This document shows, one piece after another, positions 9,363 to 15,627 of a stretch of 64,000 bases of DNA. How positions within the stretch are numbered: position 1 is the stretch's first letter; each line of letters starts with the position of its first letter. The DNA is from Bacteroidota bacterium (lineage in GTDB: Bacteria > Bacteroidota > Bacteroidia > B-17B0 > Aurantibacillaceae), in NCBI GenBank assembly GCA_029237825.1, contig JAQZBQ010000001.1, positions 1 to 64,000 on the forward strand. The letters run 5' to 3'. The translations under genes and the position numbers were made by a program. Under the pieces are notes generated by a model. That model saw only the letters and a list, made by a program, of their open reading frames with translations, had not been told where the DNA came from and did no database searches.

Positions 9363-10490
9363 GTGATTGAATTAAGAGTTTACGAGCCGAATAAACCGCC
9401 GTTAATCATTTCAACCAAGCAAACTATTAAGCCAGGAGAATGGAACGAACAGACGCAAAGAGTTAACGCCAGGAACCAGGATGCAGATGATATAAATTTC
9501 TACCTGGACAAATATTTACAGGATTTAAAAAATCTAAGGATTGAGAGAAAGTTTAAAAACCTCCCATTTACTTTTGATGACATTAAAGGTTTTTTTAAAA
9601 AGAAAAATGAAAAAACAAGCTCTTATATCGAGTTCGTAAAGCAGGAACTTGCAATGAATAAAGAGTATGATAAAAAAACAAAAACTCAACACGAAAACAC
9701 CCTTAACAAGCTAACGGACTTTCATAAAAAAGATGTTCTATTTACTGATTTGACACCTGAATTTATTGATAGATTCTTAAACCACCTCCGGGAAAAAGGA
9801 TTTAAAACAAACTATGTAAACAACTTTCATAAAAACATTAAAAAATACTTCGAATTAGCAATTGTTAAAGAATACACCGATCTAAAAAATCCCTGTAAAA
9901 TTATTAGGGTAAAAAATGAACTCACAAAATTCGACGCTTTAACAACCGAACAAATGGAAGCTATAAGAAATTTGGCTTTAGAAGATCATGAGGAGCGATT
10001 AAAACATGTCCGGGATATGTTTCTTTTCGCTTGCTATACCGCATTAAGGATAAGCGACACCACCGGCTTAAAAACAAGTTCTATTTCAATTATTGAACAG
10101 GGATATAAATTAAATTTCAGATCAAAAAAATCTAAAAAGCCTGTGAACCTGCCACTTTATAAATTATTCCCTGGCCAGGATAAAATTAGTTTCCCTGAAA
10201 AAATTGTATTGCAATACCTTAATGCAGAAAACGAATATTTGTTTCCAAGAATACCAGAACAAAAGATAAATGAACATTTAAAGATATTGGCACACAAAGC
10301 CAAGATTAAATTTAACCTCACTTTTCATGTGGCCCGGCATACATTCGGAACTGTCATGTCAAGTAAGGTAAGCCCCTTTGAATTAATGGACTTAATGCAA
10401 ATTTCAGATTTAAAAACTGTGATGGTTTATGTGAATATCAATGAAACGAAAATCGTTAAATCGCTTGAAAATATTGACTGGAACAATTAG
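9363..10490 (+). CDS. tyrosine recombinase/integrase with disrupted 5' end
   Basis: A 375-aa open frame from a GTG at 9363 with an arm-binding domain (IELRVYEPNKPPL), a SAM-like core-binding domain (about 85-185) and a catalytic domain. Catalytic residues seen are Arg229 (ALRISD), His322-x-x-Arg325 (HVAR) and Tyr356 (MVYVNI). The usual second His of the LGH motif nine residues before Tyr is Ile347 here. The GTG directly abuts an AAAAGGAG sequence, too close for normal initiation. The likely original start is ATG 9304 (MKFSYVL), which joins the main frame (DRKKKCTKPS) only if one missing base near 9324 is restored. Either the gene is damaged or the base is a sequence error. The stop overlaps that of the convergent repressor gene by 3 bp. 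Confidence 0.85.
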   Translation: MIELRVYEPNKPPLIISTKQTIKPGEWNEQTQRVNARNQDADDINFYLDKYLQDLKNLRIERKFKNLPFTFDDIKGFFKKKNEKTSSYIEFVKQELAMNKEYDKKTKTQHENTLNKLTDFHKKDVLFTDLTPEFIDRFLNHLREKGFKTNYVNNFHKNIKKYFELAIVKEYTDLKNPCKIIRVKNELTKFDALTTEQMEAIRNLALEDHEERLKHVRDMFLFACYTALRISDTTGLKTSSISIIEQGYKLNFRSKKSKKPVNLPLYKLFPGQDKISFPEKIVLQYLNAENEYLFPRIPEQKINEHLKILAHKAKIKFNLTFHVARHTFGTVMSSKVSPFELMDLMQISDLKTVMVYVNINETKIVKSLENIDWNN

Positions 10491-11017
10491 TTTTGTGCAT
10501 CTAAAAGATCCCTAATTTCTTCTTCATATTCGACGAAGTTTTCTAAGTCAATCAATAGGTCTTCTTTATATTTTACAAGCTGATTTTCATCAAAATACTT
10601 TCTTTTAGAGTACTTCGGGATCCTATCTTCTGAAATAAATTTTAAAGCATAAGCCCGTTGTTCCGGAGAAAAGTAACTAAATTTTTCATCTATTAGTTCA
10701 TTACCCCACTTGTAAACTCTTTCCTTTTCGATTTTATCATAGATCTTTATTCTGAATTTTTTATCTTTTAGCATTTCTTCTAGTTCAGAAATTCTCTGTG
10801 TTAATTTTGCGTGGTCATCAATCTCGTTGACACCAAAAAAATACGTTACCGGGAGGTTTAAGGCCTTACATATTTCGTTCAATTGGCTAATCTTTAAGTC
10901 ATCTGAACCTAATATCCTTGATAAATTTTGTTTTGAAATACCCGTTTTTCTCACGAGCACAGAATGACTTATACCCTTTTCGTCTAAGTATTTTAAAATT
11001 GCTTTATTAATGCTCAT
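10487..11017 (-). CDS. XRE-family HTH repressor (CI-like)
   Basis: A 176-aa protein from ATG 11017 (MSINKAILKYLDEKG); an ATG at 11041 would add eight hydrophobic residues and pass through the promoter. The N-terminal HTH spans about residues 10-60 (SHSVLVRKTGISKQNLSRIL, then LKISQLNEICKALNLPVTYFFG). A helical segment (about 70-105) is followed by a charged C-terminal domain, probably for oligomerisation. No S24 peptidase Ser/Lys dyad was recognised, so RecA-driven self-cleavage is not predicted. It is divergent from the small HTH gene and is the likely keeper of the integrated state. Confidence 0.8.
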   Translation of the reverse strand: MSINKAILKYLDEKGISHSVLVRKTGISKQNLSRILGSDDLKISQLNEICKALNLPVTYFFGVNEIDDHAKLTQRISELEEMLKDKKFRIKIYDKIEKERVYKWGNELIDEKFSYFSPEQRAYALKFISEDRIPKYSKRKYFDENQLVKYKEDLLIDLENFVEYEEEIRDLLDAQN

Positions 11018-11023
11018 AAGGCA

Positions 11024-11031
11024 CAAAAGTA
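11024..11031 (-). promoter_or_regulatory. -7 element of the repressor promoter (leaderless layout)
   Basis: CAAAAGTA on the plus strand reads TACTTTTG on the minus strand, a full match to TAnnTTTG. It ends 7 bp before the repressor ATG, so the transcript would begin at or within a base or two of the start codon, as lambda cI does from PRM. A TTTA sits about 21 nt upstream as a poor -33 element. Confidence 0.5.
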
Positions 11032-11035
11032 GTAT

Positions 11036-11051
11036 TAACAAGAAATTGTTA
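11036..11051. promoter_or_regulatory. candidate operator palindrome between divergent promoters
   Basis: Perfect inverted repeat TAACAA-gaaa-TTGTTA in the intergenic switch region, just upstream of the repressor's -7 box. Size and place fit binding of an XRE dimer. No second perfect copy was found nearby. Confidence 0.4.
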
Positions 11052-11096
11052 GTAAATCAAATATAAATTATATATGTACTTTACAAATATTTAATT

Positions 11097-11104
11097 TACT
11101 TTTG
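11097..11104 (+). promoter_or_regulatory. -7 element of the early rightward promoter
   Basis: TACTTTTG matches TAnnTTTG exactly and is identical to the repressor's -7 box on the other strand. The first rightward gene starts 38 bp downstream. No clear -33 TTTG was found at the right distance, which is common for activated or regulated promoters. Confidence 0.45.
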
Positions 11105-11141
11105 TCCACACATAATGTAAATTTAAACAAATATAATCAAA

Positions 11142-11396
11142 ATGAGAATAGAGTCAGAAAAAAAAGGGATCAAGGCAAACGAAATTGCTTTAATGGTCCA
11201 AATGGAGAGAATAACTAAAACAGATGCGGCAACGATGCTGTCAGTTTCACTTGGGACAATTTCCAACTATGTTAAAAAGGGCCTCCTAATACCTATAAAG
11301 TTAGGGTTAACAAAACAAAGCCCGGTTTACTTCAAAAGGGATGATGTTTTAAAACTCATGGATTTTGAACTAAAACAAAATGCTTTTCAGCGATAA
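11142..11396 (+). CDS. small HTH protein (excisionase/Cro-like)
   Basis: An 84-aa protein with a MerR/Xis-like HTH: ERITKTDAATMLSVSLGTISNYVKKG (about 27-52), followed by a wing with SPVYFKRDDVLKLMDF. It is the first gene of the rightward operon, directly across from the repressor. That location suits a directionality factor for excision or a Cro-type regulator. The family alone does not settle which. Confidence 0.7.
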   Translation: MRIESEKKGIKANEIALMVQMERITKTDAATMLSVSLGTISNYVKKGLLIPIKLGLTKQSPVYFKRDDVLKLMDFELKQNAFQR

Positions 11397-11411
11397 CTAA
11401 AATCTTGCAAC

Positions 11412-11558
11412 ATGAAAAAAACGCCAAAGGGAAAAGTATCAAAACTGAATTTAGCGCACATGAAAAAACATGAGAGCATAAACTTTATAAGGTCAGTAAC
11501 CAAAGTGCACACAAATGAAACGCTTAAGAAAATGGGAATAATCCCACCAAACAAATAA
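11412..11558 (+). CDS. small basic protein, unknown
   Basis: A 48-aa frame from ATG 11412 (MKKTPKGKVSKLN) to TAA 11558, rich in Lys and His (HMKKHESINFIRSVTKVH) and ending MGIIPPNK. It lies 15 bp after the HTH gene in the same direction and 60 bp before the next. No motif was recognised. It is a plausible element-encoded small DNA- or RNA-binding protein, supported mainly by position and an uninterrupted frame. Confidence 0.4.
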   Translation: MKKTPKGKVSKLNLAHMKKHESINFIRSVTKVHTNETLKKMGIIPPNK

Positions 11559-11618
11559 GCCCGTTGCGGGAACAACAGGCTTAAAATAAAAATAATCAAT
11601 CTACAAAAATCAATTATT

Positions 11619-12041
11619 ATGGAAACAAATTTAAGAAATAAAGGATTACAAAGTATTTACGGCGGTTTACAAATGCTTTTGGAAGAAAAAGCCAATAACA
11701 TGAGTGCACTTGCTGAGATTTCAATATTAATATCCCGAACAGATATAAGGGACAGACACGGTATAAGTGACGAAGTAACTCAGCTATTAGAAGCCATTCA
11801 TTTCCAATTAAAAGATCTGACAGAAGAAAGCGTAAAATCTATCACTGACTATATAAACAAGCTGCAGTATGAAACCGGAGATTCTGAAATTGATTATAAA
11901 ACCAAATACGAGCAAACACTTGAAAAACTTAACGAAGCAAATGAGGAATTAATAGCATTTAAAGAAGTGCCAAAAAGAAAACCGTACGAAAGAACACCTT
12001 ATCAAAGAAAACCATATGAAAGGACATCATATCAAAGATAA
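11619..12041 (+). CDS. hypothetical element protein with basic C-terminal repeats
   Basis: A 140-aa protein: a helical N-terminal domain (LQSIYGGLQMLLEEKANNMS), a coiled-coil-like stretch (about 95-115, YEQTLEKLNEANEELIAF) and a C-terminal tail of near-tandem units KPYERTPYQR/KPYERTSYQR (about 120-140). The DNA under the tail is an imperfect 30-bp tandem repeat. The Arg/Tyr-rich tail could bind nucleic acid (inference). It lies 3 bp from the next gene, so they form an operon leading to the helicase. Confidence 0.65.
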   Translation: METNLRNKGLQSIYGGLQMLLEEKANNMSALAEISILISRTDIRDRHGISDEVTQLLEAIHFQLKDLTEESVKSITDYINKLQYETGDSEIDYKTKYEQTLEKLNEANEELIAFKEVPKRKPYERTPYQRKPYERTSYQR

Positions 12042-12044
12042 CCT

Positions 12045-12533
12045 ATGCAGACAATTTCCAATTACAATAAAAGCAGGTTAAGGATAACAGACGCTTTAAC
12101 TGATTTTGAAACCCAAATCAAAAACTTAACTAATGACCTGGAGATTTATAAACAAAAAGAAAACGCAAACGAAAGGCTAGTGTTTCATAAACAACAACAA
12201 ATCAATTCACTAAAAAACACAATTGATTTATTTATAGAATTTCAGGAAAGTAGCACGTTTCAAATGATCAGTTATGCTAAGGAAATATCAAAACTAAATA
12301 CCACCATTTTCAAATTGGAAGGAATCTGTTTACTACATGGTATTTCAAACCTGGGTTATTATTTGAGGATGAAAAAAGACGTTTTAATATTTACCGTAAA
12401 AGAAGCTTTTCAAAATGGGTTTAGGCAAACACCTATCGAATTACTACCGGAAATCGACAATCAAACCACAAAAGAAAATTTTATTTCACCTCTAGTAAAC
12501 AAAGCTAAACAACTAAACAATAATGGGAAATAG
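12045..12533 (+). CDS. hypothetical coiled-coil protein
   Basis: A 162-aa, mostly helical protein. Residues about 18-100 form a likely coiled coil (DFETQIKNLTNDLEIYKQKE and later heptads). The C-terminal part has TPIELLPEIDNQTTKENF. No catalytic motif is seen. The end overlaps the helicase gene start by 11 bp, suggesting coupled translation; a helicase loader or accessory role is possible but unsupported by homology. Confidence 0.65.
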   Translation: MQTISNYNKSRLRITDALTDFETQIKNLTNDLEIYKQKENANERLVFHKQQQINSLKNTIDLFIEFQESSTFQMISYAKEISKLNTTIFKLEGICLLHGISNLGYYLRMKKDVLIFTVKEAFQNGFRQTPIELLPEIDNQTTKENFISPLVNKAKQLNNNGK

Positions 12534-13776
12534 CGAAGAATTATATTCCACTAACGGCGAAACTATTGAAGTCGAGCAAAAAAAAGGCAAAAACAGTCAG
12601 CGCCAGGAGATTGAGAGGTGGTTAAATTCAGCTTATACCTTCCGGGTAAATTGGATAAAACAAAAACCTGAGTACCGCGAGAAAGCAACTAAAGATCCCA
12701 AATTTCATCCAATTGATAAATACAAACTGTTGTCTATAAAAAGACAATTAGATACTGCTGGTTTCAATATCTCGAAAGATGGGTTAATGGATATTTTATT
12801 TTCCGATTTTAGTCCGAAAGTAAACCCGGTTAAAGATTACTTTGAAAATCTTTTTCCCTGGAATGAAGAAGACGATTATATTGAAGAATTAGCAACCACT
12901 GTCAAATGCAAAAATTCAGATCAATGGATGCCATATTTAAAAAAATGGCTTGTGGGTGTGGTTGCCAATGTCTTTATTGATGAACGATGCGCCAATCATA
13001 CAATGCTTGTATTAACAGGTGGCCAAGGCAAGTTTAAAACTACCTGGTTAGAAAATCTTTGTCCGAAAAATTTAATAAACTACCTGTATACAGGTAAATT
13101 AAACCTGGAATCGAAAGACAGTTTAACTTTAATAGCCGAAAACCTTTTTATCAATATCGATGATCAGCTAAAGCAATTACACAAAAAAGACGAAAACGAA
13201 CTTAAAAACCTTATCACTATAAATTATGTAAAGTACCGGAGACCGTATGATCCCATAATTACTGAATACCCCCATTTATGCAGCTTTATGGGGTCAGTAA
13301 ATGGAAACGAGTTTTTGAACGACCCGACAGGCAGCCGGCGCTTTTTGCCTTTTGAGGTAGAAAACATAGATATAAAGGCAGCCCAGGGACTGGATATGGA
13401 CCTTGTGTGGGCTCAGGCATACAATCTTTTTATTAATAAATATCGGTATTGGTTTAATGATGAAGAAATAGACGAACTTAATAACCGAAACAGCGAGTTT
13501 GCTATGACTAGTATCGAGGAACAGCTTGTTCAATTTTATTACAGTAACAAAGTTTCCGAAGGAGCCTATGGGGTACTAAAATACATCCCGCCGGCTATTA
13601 TCTTATCAAGGCTCGAAACGCTTTCTAAACTCAGATTAAGCCCAAAAAAATTGGGAGACGCTTTAAGTAAATTCAATTTTAACAAGTTACAAAAAGGGTC
13701 GCCACCAAACAGGCAATGGGTTTGGGAGGTATATGAGAAATCAGACGAACAAATCGCAATTCAGCAACAATCATAA
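12523..13776 (+). CDS. VapE/VirE-family replication helicase
   Basis: A 417-aa protein with a VapE/virulence-associated E P-loop NTPase domain. The Walker A-like TGGQGKFKTTW is at about residues 166-176, the Walker B-like NLFINIDDQL at about 206-216, and the family block CSFMGSVNGNEFLNDPTGSRRFLPFEV at about 250-276 (sensor and Arg finger). The C-terminus (about 365-410) is a winged-helix-like DNA-binding tail (LSPKKLGDALSKFNFN, then RQWVWEVYE). No primase domain is fused at the N-terminus. In phage satellites and small plasmids such proteins unwind the origin; the adjacent iteron array fits that role. Confidence 0.85.
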   Translation: MGNSEELYSTNGETIEVEQKKGKNSQRQEIERWLNSAYTFRVNWIKQKPEYREKATKDPKFHPIDKYKLLSIKRQLDTAGFNISKDGLMDILFSDFSPKVNPVKDYFENLFPWNEEDDYIEELATTVKCKNSDQWMPYLKKWLVGVVANVFIDERCANHTMLVLTGGQGKFKTTWLENLCPKNLINYLYTGKLNLESKDSLTLIAENLFINIDDQLKQLHKKDENELKNLITINYVKYRRPYDPIITEYPHLCSFMGSVNGNEFLNDPTGSRRFLPFEVENIDIKAAQGLDMDLVWAQAYNLFINKYRYWFNDEEIDELNNRNSEFAMTSIEEQLVQFYYSNKVSEGAYGVLKYIPPAIILSRLETLSKLRLSPKKLGDALSKFNFNKLQKGSPPNRQWVWEVYEKSDEQIAIQQQS

Positions 13777-13781
13777 AATAC

Positions 13782-13807
13782 AAAAGCCCAAAAACGGGCT
13801 TTTTTTT
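13782..13807 (+). terminator. intrinsic terminator of the helicase operon
   Basis: An 8-bp stem AAAAGCCC/GGGCTTTT with a 6-nt loop and a run of T, 5 bp after the helicase stop. Confidence 0.85.
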
Positions 13808-13847
13808 ATTGTTTGTACTTAATATTAATAAATCTTTCTAAAGTATG

Positions 13848-14055
13848 TAGTGCATCTAGTGCATTGGTTCAAAAACCGCATTGTTAAAGGAAATTTTATG
13901 CACTAGATCTAAAAAAACAATCCTATGCACATCTAGTGCATCCTGTGCAATGCACTAGATTAAATTAAATGCACTACTTATGCACTACTAAACATTTGTA
14001 TAAGTAGTGCATTTTTAACCCTCATTTACCAAAGGATTCAGACAAAATGCACTAG
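13848..14055. repeat. iteron/palindrome array, candidate replication origin
   Basis: Nine exact copies of the octamer ATGCACTA lie within 208 bp: five on the plus strand (13898, 13950, 13969, 13980, 14047) and four inverted (13848, 13857, 13933, 14005). They form a perfect 11-bp inverted repeat (ATCTAGTGCAT/ATGCACTAGAT, 13931-13941 and 13950-13960) and a perfect 12-bp inverted repeat (ATGCACTACTTA/TAAGTAGTGCAT, 13969-13980 and 14001-14012). Degenerate copies lie between them. There is no ORF. The place right behind a VapE helicase, with AT-rich flanks, suggests an origin; multi-site transcriptional control is the alternative. Confidence 0.65.
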
Positions 14056-14211
14056 ATGCACAGGATAAAATGGTCAAAACTTTGGGTTAGGCAAGCCCTC
14101 AATAAGCTCGGCTTCAAAACACAAAAAGGAGTCGAAAAAACCAGCGAATTCAACAAGTATGTATTTAGTGTGAATTATGTCATACAGCCCTCGCACAGGT
14201 GTATGACCTAG
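14056..14211 (+). pseudogene. remnant of a second VapE-type C-terminal domain
   Basis: A 51-codon frame, MHRIKWSKLWVRQALNKLGF, then FNKYVFSVNYV. It has the same layout as the winged-helix tail of the intact helicase (KKLGDALSKFNFN, then WVWEVYE): helix, Leu-Gly-Phe turn, then an aromatic beta strand. It has no plausible upstream part because the iteron array begins immediately before it. I read it as the 3' stub of a lost or recombined helicase gene. The match is by eye and the frame could be chance. Confidence 0.35.
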
Positions 14212-14234
14212 TAAACACTAGAAAATACAAAGGG

Positions 14235-14295
14235 TTGGTTTAAAAATACACATTCTTGAAACCAAAAACGCGTTGGATTTTAAACCATTGGTTTC
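14235..14295. repeat. nested inverted repeats upstream of the small-membrane-protein operon
   Basis: GGTTTAAAA/TTTTAAACC (14237-14245 and 14278-14286) interleaves with GAAACCAA/TTGGTTTC (14258-14265 and 14288-14295). Just downstream, TATATTTG at 14305-14312 matches a -7 box. The overlapping palindromes could be an operator or an alternative RNA fold. The stretch 14296-14488 has no gene; it holds this box, a weak hairpin near 14354-14376 and the promoter below. Confidence 0.4.
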
Positions 14296-14462
14296 AATAT
14301 TTACTATATTTGTATACCCCAAAAACCCTTTACAAGGTATAATTTAAGCCAGGCAACAATTGTCAGGCTTTTTTTGTGCTTACTTGTTTTTACTTACTTA
14401 AATTAAGTTATGATTGATTAAATACGCTTCTGATTGTCTAACTAAAGGGCTTTTTTGCAAAG

Positions 14463-14470
14463 TACCTTTG
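14463..14470 (+). promoter_or_regulatory. -7 element for the 14489-15576 operon
   Basis: TACCTTTG matches TAnnTTTG and sits 18 bp before the ATG at 14489, giving a leader of about a dozen bases. No good -33 match was found. Confidence 0.5.
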
Positions 14471-14488
14471 TAGAAAAAAAAATAAACA

Positions 14489-15130
14489 ATGGAAACAACA
14501 ATCAAAAACGAAGAATTACAAAAGGAATCAGAACCCAAAGAAAAAAGAGGTTTTGTTAGCCTGGCCATGCCAATGGAAAAAAAATTGGCACTACAAAGGG
14601 AAGCAAATTTAGTTTGCGGAATTTCAGTAACTGAATATTGCATGACAAAAATTTTCAGTCCAACGCCGGAAAAACAGGAAGCTGTTATTGTTCCGGAAAA
14701 TGAGGAAGAAATCAAAAATAAAGATTTGATCATTGATGAACTATTAAAGGAAAATAAATCTTTAAAGGATGTTGTTAGTAAACAAGCGGGAGAAATTATT
14801 ACTTTAAAAGTTTCAAAATCAATTCCCGTAATTGAAGAAACTTCAACTGAAGAAGTTAGTACGTCTGCAATTTCTGAAAGTTCAATAGTGATTGAACTGA
14901 CACCGGAGCAAAGGGCAATAGTGGACATGGCTGTTGAATTTGAAACTAATAGTTTCTTTGGTAACGAATACGCAAATATTAACCATTTTGTGAAAAAGAA
15001 AATTGGTGACCTGGTAACAAGTAACCAAAGTTCATTCCCGGATAAATACCATGAGAAAGATAAAACTGAATATAAAATAGCTTTCGATTTTATTAAATAT
15101 TTAAAAGAGGTTCCGAACAATGGAAAGTAA
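14489..15130 (+). CDS. hypothetical element protein (possible RHH-like N-terminus, coiled coil)
   Basis: A 213-aa acidic protein. Residues about 22-52 (RGFVSLAMPMEKKLALQREANLVCGISVTEYCMTKI) have the strand-helix-helix look of ribbon-helix-helix proteins used in plasmid mobilisation or copy control. A coiled-coil stretch (about 74-105) and a Ser/Thr/Glu-rich linker follow, then a helical C-terminal domain (ELTPEQRAIVDMAVEFE). No catalytic motif is seen. It opens a three-gene unit whose other members are tiny membrane proteins and overlaps the next gene by 11 bp. A DNA-binding or packaging-accessory role is conjecture. Confidence 0.6.
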   Translation: METTIKNEELQKESEPKEKRGFVSLAMPMEKKLALQREANLVCGISVTEYCMTKIFSPTPEKQEAVIVPENEEEIKNKDLIIDELLKENKSLKDVVSKQAGEIITLKVSKSIPVIEETSTEEVSTSAISESSIVIELTPEQRAIVDMAVEFETNSFFGNEYANINHFVKKKIGDLVTSNQSSFPDKYHEKDKTEYKIAFDFIKYLKEVPNNGK

Positions 15131-15269
15131 TAGCATTTTGCCAACGATAATCAACTCTAAAGCCATGAATTATTTAGTGATAACAATTTGCTTAATGATC
15201 ATGATTGCGTTTGTAGCTGTTATGTTCAAACAAAAAGAATCAAAAAATTTACCAATTAAAACAAAATAA
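15120..15269 (+). CDS. 49-aa single-TM protein
   Basis: The frame runs from ATG 15120 (MESNSILPTIINSKAMNYL) to TAA 15269. One TM helix (about residues 17-36, YLVITICLMIMIAFVAVMF) is followed by a short basic tail (KQKESKNLPIKTK). The start overlaps the upstream gene by 11 bp, and only one base separates its stop from the next ATG. That spacing supports it as a real translated gene. Size and topology resemble small phage membrane or coat proteins, or holin-like peptides, but no family is recognised. Confidence 0.55.
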   Translation: MESNSILPTIINSKAMNYLVITICLMIMIAFVAVMFKQKESKNLPIKTK

Positions 15270-15270
15270 T

Positions 15271-15576
15271 ATGGCATGGAATGAAGGATTGTCGGATGGG
15301 TTTTGGGGCGCAGTATCAGCGAACGTTGGCCAAGTAATTGGAGCCGTAAGCGGTACCACCAACCACCAAGCAGACGCACAAATCGCAATGGCTAACCAAA
15401 ACAGAGCCGAGCAACAACAAAACACCAGTTTTTTACAGAGTCTTTTTGCCAACAATAACAGTAATAGCACTCTAGCTAGAAATGGCCTTACTAGTCAATT
15501 AAGCCCGCAAATGATGATCATAATAGCATTAGTTATCATTATGATTATTGGTGCTATGATGAGAGCAAGAAGATAA
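15271..15576 (+). CDS. 101-aa Asn/Gln/Ala-rich protein with C-terminal TM anchor
   Basis: The N-terminus (MAWNEGLSDGFWGAVSANVG) has an amphipathic look, the middle is low complexity in N, Q, A and S (about 30-78), and the C-terminus has one TM helix (about 80-97) ending in MRARR, a positive stop-transfer tail. This tail-anchored plan is seen among small virion proteins of membrane-containing phages and in other small secreted or membrane factors. No capsid or packaging ATPase gene lies nearby, so a virion role is only a hypothesis. A strong terminator follows. Confidence 0.6.
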   Translation: MAWNEGLSDGFWGAVSANVGQVIGAVSGTTNHQADAQIAMANQNRAEQQQNTSFLQSLFANNNSNSTLARNGLTSQLSPQMMIIIALVIIMIIGAMMRARR

Positions 15577-15598
15577 AACCTAAGCTCACGTGGTTTAG

Positions 15599-15627
15599 AG
15601 GTTGCCAGGAATGGCAGCCTTTTTTTA
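15599..15627 (+). terminator. intrinsic terminator of the small-membrane-protein operon
   Basis: A 9-bp stem AGGTTGCCA/TGGCAGCCT (one G-U pair) with a GGAA loop and a T run. The T run overlaps the stop codon of the convergent AlbA-domain gene. Confidence 0.8.

Noticed and set aside
13848-14055. CRISPR array
   Set aside because: Repeat units are 8-12 bp, occur in both orientations and at irregular spacing, and no cas gene is present.
14398-15144. A long minus-strand frame of 248 aa opposite the 14489-15130 gene
   Set aside because: The plus-strand gene has a clear promoter, start and coupling to the next gene; the antisense frame is Ser/Leu/Phe-rich in a way expected from reading a Lys/Glu-rich gene backwards.
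15249-15470. Minus-strand open frames (72-73 aa) opposite the small membrane protein genes
   Set aside because: They are antisense shadows of the 15120 and 15271 genes, have no start context and no promoter, and their composition mirrors the sense strand.
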